Below, one piece after another: positions 10,701 through 18,969 of a stretch of 33,904 nt of DNA. How positions within the stretch are numbered: the stretch's first letter is position 1; every line of letters begins with the position of its first letter. Below the pieces are notes generated by a model that worked only from the letters and a program-made list of their open reading frames with translations, was not told where the DNA came from and ran no database searches. Location of the stretch: the NCBI GenBank assembly GCA_020650975.1, contig JAIPMN010010394.1, positions 1 through 33,904 of the forward strand, read 5' to 3'. The DNA comes from Apostichopus californicus (taxonomy: Eukaryota; Echinodermata; Holothuroidea; Aspidochirotida; Stichopodidae). The translations under genes were made by a program, and so were the position numbers.

Positions 10701-13700
10701 GTGTTGCTACGAGGACGTTAATCCCCTTGGCTAACTTCTTGGCCTCAGTTCCTCTATGAGTGCCACCCATGACGATACCAAAGGTGTGATAATGGTGTTC
10801 CATGACTTCCTTTACCACTCCATATATCTGCATGCAGAGTTCACGGGTAGGTGAGATGATAAGTACCCCGGTACCTGTACAGGAACAAACCAGTTAGATC
10901 ATTCACAATATCATTAAAAACGCTATTTTGGAAATTCAAAATTTCACAACATACCAAACTTTGTATTATATTTTTAATGATATTCATAACTTAAAATGTA
11001 TTTTCTACGATTTAAACTGCTGTTTACTGACATTACAATCCAACATAGGTGAAACATCAACTATCAAACAGTTAGCTACTCGAGTGCCTTCTACAGTCAA
11101 GGACATCACAATTCCTATTATGGTAACTTAGCTTCAGTGTCAGTGAAATAGAACAAATTACTTAGACAGAATGTCATGTCACATACTATTCATGAGAAGA
11201 CTAGTGTGTATCCATGCGAATCAGATCTTTCAAGTATTTTCACCCCAAGAATCAGGACAAGAGCTAGGTTAGCACTAATCTCTTTCTTGACTGCATCAGG
11301 AATATCACAATCATCAATCTCATTATTAGAGTAATGAAGACCGTCGTGAAGTTATCATCACTTGCAGTACATTACACTAGGATATCGAAGGTTACCATAG
11401 CAACAACATAACCATAGTATCCCCTATGAAAGACAGTCCCATTTATAGCTTGGAATTTGAATTCAGTCCAGCAGCTAAAATGCAATGGAGGAGGGGTGGG
11501 AAAAGTTTTAAATTGCCCTGTGTCCTGCCCCTGCTCCTCTCTACCCAACACATCCCCCCATACGGAAGGTTAAACCTCAGTTTACTTCTTGCATGTTCTC
11601 TTACTTGGTAAAAGTATCACAATCTGCTGACCTCATGTGACTTTGACCTGCATAAAAAATAATAGGTCTCTTGAGCTCCTCATGGGGCAGGGGCACAACA
11701 ACATGTTCAGTTGACAGACCTCTTAACTGTGTGTCTGGATTCTTTTAATTTACAAAAAACATTTCATTACTCCCTTAAGTCAATTACGCTGGGTCACAAC
11801 ACTCTATGTAATTTGGTTATTAAAATAGAAACTAACCATTTCTTGGCATAAATTTCAGCTTGTGGATAAGTTCAATTGCTGGAATAAGGAATGCTAGAGT
11901 CTTGCCACTCCCGGTCTTGGCAGCTGCCAAGAGATCTCTGGAGGAAGAAGATAATATAATAGTTAGCAAGAATAATGAAAATCATGGGAAGCTTAAGAAA
12001 ATATCGTTGCAATGTTGGGAACGTTATGAAAATTCAGAGAAAAAATTGCGGTATAGGCTTCAGTTGTGTATGCCACAGTGTGTTAGGATAATAGTTTTTG
12101 TCCCCCTGCAGGTTGGATATCCATTGATTATGAAAAACATGCGAACAACGGATCAAATGATACAACGCTGTTGTTAGAAATTCACGGAAATTGAGAGGTG
12201 TAAATCTCGAAGGTAGAAAGGAAATCACAGAAATCTGCAGAAAAAGCTCATGCCTGTACTGTATTATAGTTAGCAAGAATGTAACAGTCATTATCAGGTT
12301 ACAGTGATGACAACCACTGTCTTAAACACTGTTGATATGCACCAACTTCATCTCTTAATGCCTCCTTAGATGAAGAAGGGGGGAACTATGAGCTAGATCT
12401 AATCAGGGATTTGAAAGTTTGCTCCTGCCTGGCATCAGTACAAACACAATCATCACTCCTTATCGGATATGAAGACCGTCGTGTAGTATCATCATTTGCA
12501 AGGTGTAGAGAGTTTAACATTGTAAATTTAAGTGTTTTGGGATTGACATGACTATCTCAACATTTAACAAATGATAGGACATACATTCACTCCTTAATGG
12601 GGATGATGAGGGGTAGGGGTGGGGGGGGGGGGGCGGGGAGTGTACCCACTGTTATGATCTAAACTGATTGCAGGGAAGGGTTCAACAACCTCACAGCTGA
12701 AGATTCCATCTCATTTACAGAACCACCGAGTAGATGGGTACAATGTTTAGGACCTGAGTCACACAAGGATCTGAATATGTCTGCAGTTCTTAACTGTTCG
12801 TATCCCTTACCTTCCCTCAAGGAGATGAGGTATGGACTTGGCCTGAATCTCTGTCATATAAGTGAACCCCATGTCACCGAGACCTTTCAGAGTTTCTTCG
12901 CAAACCTTTCCTTCCAATGAAGCAAATGATGAGTTGGTAAGAATGGCATTTGTGGCTGAAAAGAAAAACAAGAAGGATATTTGCACTGGTCACTATTTCC
13001 CAGACCTTACAAACCCCATTATAACCCTGAGGTCAATAATAGGGATTTGAAAATATTTATTCCTGGCATCAGTACAAACGCAATCATCATTTCGTAATGG
13101 ATATGAAGACCGTCGTGTAGTATCATCATTTGCAAGAAGATAGTTTAGCAATGTACAATTATTGTGTCAGTGCTGTTCTAAAGGTTAAATAATAGTTATA
13201 TTGTTTCCTCCATAATGGAGTAAACGATGAGTCAGTGGCTCAGGCAACGATCAATTCTGTGTTTCATTACCATGATCTTCTAAGCCTGGAAAACAATAGA
13301 TAATGGAGCATTCATTTCCAAACATAACAATTGTTTCCATTCCAATATTAAATAAATAAATTGTCACATTCTACTTATGATCACCTTTCTGAGCCTCAGA
13401 CAATGGCACATCACCATTAACATCTGCCTCTCCTTTTTCATCAATTTTAAGACTTTCTTGAGAGGAATCACCGCTTTCCTTTGTCTCCACAGCATCAGTC
13501 TTTTCCTTCACCTCTGTCTCTTTAGATTCAACATCATCATCTCCTTCACTACCATCATCCTCTGAGTCACTTTCCTCCTCAAGATCTTGTGTTCTGTTTT
13601 GTAAAGATTTACTCTTTCCTGACTTTAAATCTGTTTCACTTTCAGAAACATCTTCATCACTATCACTATCTTCTGATTCATTCTCTTCTGCCTCTTGTAT

Positions 13701-14916
13701 TTCTTTGGTGTTTTTCTTTCTTGCTGCATCTTGTTTTGATTTATGTCCTTTATCATCATCATCATCGTCATCTACACTAGTATCATCACTACCTTCACTC
13801 AGGGCATCTTCTATTTCACTATCATCATCTCCATCACTCTCATCAATTCTTTCTTGTCTCTTCTCCTCCTCCCTGACTGATGTATTTCCTTCCTCATATT
13901 CACTCTCTTCTTCACTTGACGCTACCTCTTCCTTCTTCCCAATACCAGACCTAGGACGTCCACTACCTCTACTTTCCTTTCTTGCAGTGCGTTTTCCTAC
14001 TGCACCATTTCCTTTTAACTGTTTTGCATCCTGACTACCAGTTAAGTTCCTCTTTCCATCTTTTCCATTTTGTATCTTCTTCCTTTTATTCTTTCCTAGA
14101 AAGCAAATAAAGAATGAACTAAAATTATAATTTTCTGTATGTTGTCTTTATCTGAATCTCTGTAAGCTACATCAGTGCCAGCCCAATCTTCTCATTTCGT
14201 AACTTCTGTTCTTACTTAGACGGACAAGAGCATGAGAAGCATTACATTATACCTAGCCCATTACAAACAACATAATGAAGGCACTGTTATCAGCAAAGCT
14301 GAACATTATACTAAGCCTCTGAAGAAAGTCCTGCTAGGATCAAAAAGTCAGGCCCTCTTACTTTTACACATTATAATCAGTATCTGTACATTTCATTACA
14401 CCACTCACAACATAATGAAGGCACTGTAAGCAGCAACGCTGAACATAATAATAAGTATAATAAGCACATTATAATAAGTATCTAATAAACCTGTCAACCA
14501 GATCAACAAAAGGCAGCAACTGACAAATATAAAAAAATATTTCTGGTTCAAAGCTACCAGTAATAACAGAAGACATTGCAACCTTGAAACAATCAAAACA
14601 AATTGATGCACAGAAAGCAAGGCAAAAATGAGTAAACTGTACTGCTAGTACTGTAAATACTTCAGCAAACTATTTGACGAATTCACACAATGCTCTCCCC
14701 CATATCCCCTCCCAGTATAAGTACAATTTTCAAGACTGCTTTTTCATGTTTGTTGTGACTGAAACAGGAAAACTGTACCCAATAAAATGACCTAGAAATT
14801 AACCAATCTAATGGATTCATCTGAAAACAATTCTAATTATTCTAAATAATTCTATTTCAGCCTAAATAAATTTCTAACTTACCAACAATCACTTCCTGTG
14901 ACTTTCTTTTCTTCAT
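4619..14916 (-). CDS. DDX18: ATP-dependent RNA helicase DDX18 (Has1 family), 13 coding exons
   Basis: DEAD-box helicase of the nucleolus needed for 60S subunit assembly. In yeast, Has1 also takes part in snoRNA release from pre-ribosomes. My exon model on the minus strand is 14883-14916, 13385-14095, 13271-13285 (microexon), 12811-12955, 11837-11937, 10675-10874, 9911-10025, 8968-9107, 8371-8532, 7798-7950, 7027-7197, 6453-6630 and 4619-4767. It totals 2274 nt (757 codons plus stop), with every junction GT-AG and in phase. The N-terminus is a Lys-rich start plus ~230 residues of acidic, Ser/Asp/Glu-rich sequence. The core has the Q-motif region (TEIQAKSIP), motif [10 protein letters not shown] (~307-315), [19 protein letters not shown] (~418-421), SAT (~449-451), [12 protein letters not shown] and HRVGRTARG (~596-604). 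The C-terminus is YDSHSLK..FNV..FGFRVPP followed by a basic tail with KIFRH. All catalytic motifs are intact. Five introns carry snoRNA-like sequences. Confidence 0.95.
4966..5248 (+). repeat. Dispersed repeat, copy 2 (partner at 404-690)
   Basis: Same orientation and near-colinear with 404-690. It differs by scattered substitutions and small indels (for example an extra GTAT after GTGTGTGTAT). Confidence 0.85.
5351..5440 (+). repeat. 30-bp tandem repeat, 3 copies
   Basis: Units start at 5351, 5381 and 5411, each with TGTTTACACA. TGTTTAC is a forkhead-factor core motif; whether it is used here is unknown. Confidence 0.85.
6453..6630 (-). CDS. DDX18: DDX18 exon 12
   Basis: Encodes [43 protein letters not shown]. 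The donor CTGA|GTATCC (phase 1) joins exon 13. The frame would otherwise read through to a stop at 6403, losing the conserved basic tail. Confidence 0.85.
7027..7197 (-). CDS. DDX18: DDX18 exon 11, motif VI
   Basis: Encodes [20 protein letters not shown], then [14 protein letters not shown] and the [12 protein letters not shown] helix. 57 codons, donor GTGAGT. The motif VI arginines are present. Confidence 0.95.
7798..7950 (-). CDS. DDX18: DDX18 exon 10, motif V
   Basis: Encodes [20 protein letters not shown] and [20 protein letters not shown]. 51 codons, phase 0, donor GTAAAG. Confidence 0.95.
8371..8532 (-). CDS. DDX18: DDX18 exon 9, start of RecA domain 2
   Basis: Encodes [20 protein letters not shown] and [29 protein letters not shown]. 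54 codons, phase 0 at both ends; no frame-internal start is needed. Confidence 0.94.
8968..9107 (-). CDS. DDX18: DDX18 exon 8, SAT motif
   Basis: Encodes [20 protein letters not shown] and [13 protein letters not shown]. 140 nt, ends in phase 0, donor GTAGGT. Confidence 0.95.
9192..9262 (+). repeat. Short tandem array around CAGTTACCCTTCC
   Basis: Three to four imperfect copies of CAGTTACCCTTCC with ATTTCAACA spacers, in DDX18 intron 7. Confidence 0.7.
9516..9935 (+). repeat. Segmental duplication, copy 1 (partner at 11203-11628)
   Basis: About 420 bp, nearly identical to 11203-11628 in the same orientation. It spans a snoRNA-like element, the intron 7 donor side and the last ~24 nt of DDX18 exon 7. 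Confidence 0.92.
9604..9683 (-). ncRNA. Putative intronic box C/D snoRNA A (DDX18 intron 7)
   Basis: Minus strand, sense to the host gene. Terminal stem ACTGCA/TGCAGT, box C GTGATGA (9669-9675), internal C' TTGATGA (9625-9631) and box D CTGA (9610-9613). The 9652-9662 segment reads CACGACGGTCT on the minus strand, antisense to the conserved 28S rRNA segment AGACCGTCGTG. D' is degenerate. Size and layout fit an intronic C/D snoRNA. I cannot name an orthologue. Confidence 0.82.
9911..10025 (-). CDS. DDX18: DDX18 exon 7, DEAD box
   Basis: Encodes [33 protein letters not shown]. 115 nt, donor GTAAGT. Its last ~24 nt and its donor are duplicated in intron 5 (11605-11628). Confidence 0.95.
10105..10245 (+). 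repeat. Degenerate tandem repeat, unit ~45-50 bp
   Basis: Repeated TATTCATTAGAAGCTACAAA-like units in DDX18 intron 6, just downstream of exon 7 in plus coordinates. Confidence 0.6.
10412..10495 (-). ncRNA. Putative intronic box C/D snoRNA B (DDX18 intron 6)
   Basis: Terminal stem TGCTCCT (10412-10418) with AGGAGCA (10489-10495). Box C GTGATGA (10477-10483), C' ATGATGA (10438-10444), box D CTGA (10423-10426). The 28S-complementary segment is at 10461-10471. The stem differs from copy A yet still pairs, which suggests a maintained structure. Confidence 0.82.
10675..10874 (-). CDS. DDX18: DDX18 exon 6, motifs Ia and Ib
   Basis: Encodes [15 protein letters not shown] and [17 protein letters not shown]. 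200 nt, ends in phase 0, donor GTACAG. Confidence 0.95.
11203..11628 (+). repeat. Segmental duplication, copy 2, with exon 7 fragment
   Basis: Copy of 9516-9935 inside DDX18 intron 5. It contains snoRNA C and, at 11605-11628, a copy of the exon 7 3' end (minus-strand ACTTTTACCAA) followed by a donor GTAAGA. A short extra stretch (TTGCATGTTCTC) separates it from the intronic part relative to copy 1. Confidence 0.92.
11290..11369 (-). ncRNA. Putative intronic box C/D snoRNA C (DDX18 intron 5)
   Basis: Near-identical to snoRNA A. Box C 11355-11361, C' 11311-11316, box D 11296-11299, terminal stem ACTGCA/TGCAGT. 28S-complementary segment at 11338-11348. It arose with the 420-bp duplication. Confidence 0.82.
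11837..11937 (-). CDS. DDX18: DDX18 exon 5, Walker A motif
   Basis: Encodes [20 protein letters not shown] and then [13 protein letters not shown]: motif I (ATP binding). 101 nt, donor GTTAGT. Confidence 0.95.
12427..12503 (-). ncRNA. Putative intronic box C/D snoRNA D (DDX18 intron 4)
   Basis: Box C ATGATGA (12489-12495), C' GTGATGA (12450-12456), box D CTGA (12435-12438). The same 11-nt 28S-complementary segment is at 12473-12483. The terminal stem is weaker than in copies A-C. Confidence 0.75.
12619..12634 (+). repeat. Poly-G tract
   Basis: Near-pure G run in DDX18 intron 4. Similar homopolymer C/G runs occur near 6060, 17488-17519, 19846, 24752 and 30663. Confidence 0.8.
12811..12955 (-). 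CDS. DDX18: DDX18 exon 4, Q-motif region
   Basis: Encodes [32 protein letters not shown], the Q-motif segment ahead of motif I. 145 nt, ends in phase 2 with donor GTAAGG. Confidence 0.92.
13061..13137 (-). ncRNA. Putative intronic box C/D snoRNA E (DDX18 intron 3)
   Basis: Box C ATGATGA (13123-13129), C' ATGATGA (13084-13090), box D CTGA (13069-13072). 28S-complementary segment at 13107-13117. Its 3' end lies ~105 nt from the acceptor of exon 4. Closest in sequence to copy D. Confidence 0.75.
13271..13285 (-). CDS. DDX18: DDX18 putative 15-nt microexon
   Basis: Flanked by a good acceptor (TTGTTTTCCAG) and donor (GTAATG), phase 1 on both sides. It adds LEDH and neighbouring split codons in frame. 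Because it is 15 nt, skipping it also keeps the frame, so its use is uncertain. Confidence 0.5.
13385..14095 (-). CDS. DDX18: DDX18 exon 2, acidic N-terminal region
   Basis: A 711-nt exon, fully open and without a single Met codon in frame. It starts basic (KNKRKK), then becomes very acidic and Ser-rich (for example DDDDDDD and [10 protein letters not shown]). Donor AAAG|GTGATC, phase 1 at both ends. Low-complexity acidic N-termini are usual in this family. Confidence 0.9.
14258..14490 (+). repeat. Tandem duplication, unit ~135 bp, in DDX18 intron 2
   Basis: CATAATGAAGGCACTGT...GCTGAACAT and CACATTATAATNAGTATCT occur twice in the same order (first copies near 14270 and 14370, second near 14410 and 14464). 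Confidence 0.75.
14883..14916 (-). CDS. DDX18: DDX18 coding exon 1
   Basis: Start ATG at 14916; encodes [11 protein letters not shown] plus one base (phase 1), with donor GTAAGT. The upstream TTTTATTTTCTACATTTACAG is a strong acceptor, so a 5'UTR intron precedes this exon. Confidence 0.85.
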
Positions 14917-15588
14917 TTTCTAAGATGTCTGTAAATGTAGAAAATAAAACATGATGGTATCTATCAATTAACTATTACTAATGTGCACAGTATTTCATCA
15001 CCAAATGGAGAATGAGTATAACCTGAGTTGCCAAATATCTCGAGTATGAGAACTGGGAAATGGGTTATGAAGACCATTAATTGCTTTCAGAGAATCAGGA
15101 TGAGCTTGACCTTGAGATGACTGGTGGTCTAAATCATTTCATAAAGCTGTCAGTGTGATAGTAACTGATAAGTGTGATCACAAAGATACACTTCATATTC
15201 AACCTATGGTGATCAATTTCCCTCAAGTCTGTAATATAAAATACTGTACTGAAGAAAGAAGGCCAATATATTTTTTATGATTTATTCTGTCTAATTTTGG
15301 TCGGTCCCCTGGGTACAGGTTAATTACGTATGCAACCTAATCCCCAACTAGGCCTATACTATGGAAAAGTTTCACAACTTGCAAGCGTGTAACTCTGGTG
15401 CCTTTCAAACCTAACAGGGCAGTGTCCAATTGCACGAAATACTTGTAAAAATGTGGTTTGCATGGTTGAAGAATTCCTTAAAGCATTTGTTTTTATATAT
15501 ATTTGCAGAAAATTGCAATAACTATGCAATGGGTGACAGTATATTTTGGAACCAACATTAACTTTACAAGAATAGTTACCATACTTAC

Positions 15589-15660
15589 ACAGCACCGCAA
15601 TATCATAGATGCGCTAGGCCTATCCAACCTGTTATTTCATTACAGTGCATTAGGCTAGCG
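15589..15660 (-). other. Probable DDX18 5'UTR exon and promoter area
   Basis: A strong minus-strand donor GCTGT|GTAAGTATGG lies at 15589/15588, matched by the strong acceptor just ahead of the DDX18 start codon (before ~14931). The upper boundary of this exon is a guess. No TATA box is evident. Confidence 0.45.
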
Positions 15661-16407
15661 CTCCAGGAGGTCCCGCCTATTTCTAGATTAGTTGGTTACA
15701 TGAAACGGTGATGTCCGTCATGTAAGTATGGACCAATCACATATTCCTTTCCTTTCAAGTATGGAAACGTACTGTTCAACTTTTGTGAACAGTTCCACTA
15801 AATTGGACACGGGGGTGGTGTACTTAATATGAGCTGCCTAAGAGTACAAATATCAAGTATTTAAGGTCAACGCACAGAGTTCATCAAAACTTTCTCAAGT
15901 GGGAACAGTTACAAATTATGCTCTGAATTTTATCTTTAAGCAAAGCAAGATAAAAAGGAATATCACCAAATGATACAATTATGGAATAATACATATTCAT
16001 TAACCACCCTTTCATTACTTAGTAACTTGATGAATCCGGAGCTGGTAGGCCTAGGAACACTGACAGCTTGGACCATGATGTAGTAATTTTTGTTAGTTAG
16101 CCTGTGTGTTCATGTTCCTAGTAATAGTATCAGTATAACTACACAGCACACAACAGATATTTATGTAAGGTAGGCTAGACTATTATTTATTGGTCCAATT
16201 TGAAGAAATGGCCAAGGCTTTTGGTTGTCCCAAAATTATTTGTCGTAGCACTTTATATTGCACCATCATAATTAATGTCCCGATACTAGTAGGCCTACGT
16301 CAACATCATCCACAAAGATATTGCTACAGAAATTGTTCTGAGTTTTTTCAGATGTTTGTCAAAAGTCAAAACAATTTGAGCGAACATGCTGTAACAAAAC
16401 AACTTAC

Positions 16408-16480
16408 TCCATCCCTGTGCTAAAATCTTTGCAGCACTGGAGATAAAGTTATTACATACTGGAATGACAGAAAATGCCAT
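16408..16480 (-). CDS. Candidate first coding exon of an unidentified small gene
   Basis: ATG at 16480 opens MAFSVIPVCNNFISSAAKIL then AQGW, followed by the consensus donor A|GTAAGT (phase 1). The N-terminus is hydrophobic/Ser/Ala-rich with one Lys and no acidic residues, resembling a mitochondrial presequence, but I cannot identify the family. I could not find the following exon with confidence before DDX18. Confidence 0.3.
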
Positions 16481-16767
16481 GCGTGATTACAGGACGACAA
16501 ACGTGAAAGTAAGCACTAATCCTAGCGTTATCCAATAACGTATACAAGCAGCCTAGGCTATTCTAACTTACAATACCAAGCAATGCCAATTTACTGCTAG
16601 CGGACATGGATACATTTTGTAGTGAAGTTGAGGAGACGATTCGAAGGAAAATAATGCACAGATTGAAGAAATACCAGTAAATGTTATGGTCAGTTCTCTT
16701 AAGGCTCAGCAAGATTGATTTTCTCTTAGTCACTCCAGATTTCTTAACCAGAAAATACGTAGACATA

Positions 16768-16870
16768 CTCACATGGGACAATCAGAAATCAACCGGTACT
16801 GCCAAGTGCTTTACAGAATGCACGTGTAGTCGTCAGCATCGCAGTCAATGTAACGTAATGAAACGTGCAC
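16768..16870 (-). other. Possible untranslated exon with strong donor
   Basis: The minus strand has CCCAT|GTGAGTATG near 16768, a strong donor after ~100 nt of GC-richer sequence. It could be an upstream exon for the candidate small gene or for DDX18. Confidence 0.2.
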
Positions 16871-17099
16871 AGTGACAGTATACGAAGCAACCAACATTGC
16901 GCAACGAGTTTTGTGCTGTGCAAATCGGGATATTTGTATTGAACGCGAAAATCTCAAACTATTTGTATGGGCGTTGTCAGGTTTCAAGTTCGAAATCGTG
17001 CTTTCCTGGGTGCTGGGAGGAGAAATGTTTGGGGGAGGGGTGAGAAATGCAGGAAATAATTGCCTGTGTGTTTTATTTGATAAGTAACACGGTATTTTC

Positions 17100-18135
17100 A
17101 GAAAGACTATAATAGAGTGTATAGTCAAACACAAGGAGCATGTGGCTATTTTACCTGCCGGATTGACGCTGATTTATTTTATTTGAATCATATTTGTTTT
17201 ATTTCAAGCAAAGTATTTTCTATGCCAAATAGTCATGTCTTTATTGCAAATGTCAGTTTAATGTTAATTTAATTTGTAAAGAAAGTTTTATGAATTATTT
17301 CTAAAGAAAATAAAAATTTAACGAAACAGTTTGATTTCATACTTTCATACTTAGCCAACCATATTTTTTGACATTGATAGTTACATGTGTTCATCATTGT
17401 AGAACTTGAAAGGAATGGCAGGAAGGGCTGAATATTTTTCATGGGTTAGGAAGCCATCATACATCCTCTGAACCCTTAGGCACCATGTCCCCCCCCCCCC
17501 CCCATGTCCCCCCCCCCCCCATCCCTTCCTAATTAAGTTTTGCGAACACAACCACCGAACATGGAAAGTTGGTATAGAGTTTTGCCTGCAAAAATGTTTG
17601 CGGAGGCTCTTGACCTTGAAAGTTTTTGAGCTCCTATGGCCACTGGTAATGCAACATGGGGTCCATGGTGCAAAGATAATGTTAAAACACACAATACTGT
17701 AGGCAACAACCTACAATTAGGAAAAAGATATGTTGAGTTAAACAAAATCAGTTGGATATTCCCACATAGCCTGTCAACAATAGGGCTCTGTAAATGGGCT
17801 TACAGGGCTTACCAACGTATCATTCATCTTGTAAAAGGTTGTTTGATAACCCTATATTTTGAATGTGAATTTTTGAATCAGTTTTAGCTTTTATTGTGTA
17901 AAATCATTCTTTGATATTTGTTGCACTACATAATATTTAAGAAGTATTCAGATGCCACACATTAAGTTTATTATAGTGTTGGGTAAGGGATCATCATTAT
18001 TCAACTGAGGCCTCCAATCATGATGATTTATCAATTTATAAGCTTTGTATGTACAGCTACATGACAATTAACTAGATGGATGCTACATGTAGCTTGTCAC
18101 TGTAGGTAATCCATGGAACTGATGTTATCTTGGTG
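17100..18135. other. Non-coding stretch with poly-C runs
   Basis: AT-rich sequence with two long C runs at 17488-17519. Open frames here translate the homopolymer runs or lack domain signal. Nothing else recognised. Confidence 0.6.
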
Positions 18136-18139
18136 AGAA

Positions 18140-18965
18140 ACACCCACCCCTCATATAAGATACAGCAGCACCTAAACCCACTTCTAACAAGACGAAGCTG
18201 CACCTCACCCTGCATAATACACAGCTGCACCTGAACCCACTCCCCACATGACAGAGCTGCACCTGCAACTACCCTTCATAAGACACAGCTGCACCTGCAC
18301 CCACCCTGCATAATACACAGCTGCACCTGCACCCACTCCCCACATGACAGAGCTGCACCTGCAACCACCCTTCATAAGACACATCTGCACCTGCAACCAC
18401 CCTACATAAGACACGGCTACAGCTATACCCAATCTTCCCTCCAAGATGAACCGGCAATCATCCTTCATAAGAGACAGCAGCATCTGTACCCATCCCTCAT
18501 AGGACCACCCCTCTGAGGACACAGCTGCACTTGCACCCGCCCCTCTCAGGACGAGACTGCACCTGTACCCACCCTTCATAGGAGACAGCAGCACTTGTAC
18601 CCATCCCTCATAGGACACCGCTGCACCTACCCTCTAATATGACACAGCGATACCTGCACACACCCCTTTTAGGACACAGGGACACCTGACCCCACCCCTC
18701 TGAGGACACAGCTGCACTTGCACCCGCCCGTCTCAGGACAAGACTGCACCTGTACCCACCCTTCATAGGAGACAGCAACACTGTACCCATCCCTCATAGG
18801 ACACTGCTGCACCCACCCTCCTATAAGACACAGCTGTACCTGCACCCAACCCTCTTATGACACAGCTGTACCTGAACCCGCCCCTCTGAGGACAGAGTTG
18901 CACCAGTACCCACCCCTCTTATTACACAGCTGTCCGTGCACCTCTCTTAGGACACAGCTGCACGG
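18140..18965 (+). repeat. 32-bp minisatellite carrying paired E-boxes
   Basis: About 25 imperfect units such as ACAGCTGCACCTGCACCCAC plus a CTNCATAAGAC-like tail; four consecutive units from ~18221 are exactly 32 bp. Most units contain CAGCTG directly followed by CACCTG, two E-box (CANNTG) sequences. The open minus-strand frames are a by-product of the repeat: 32 is not a multiple of 3. Confidence 0.9.
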
Positions 18966-18969
18966 AAGA

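Noticed and set aside
13377..14034. Plus-strand frames rich in Ser/Leu/Phe
   Set aside because: They are antisense shadows of the acidic DDX18 exon 2.
17381..17692. Gly-rich minus-strand frame
   Set aside because: It depends on the poly-C runs at 17488-17519 and has no domain or splice support.
18205..18790. Gly/Cys-rich minus-strand proteins
   Set aside because: Translation of the 32-bp minisatellite; the frame shifts from unit to unit.
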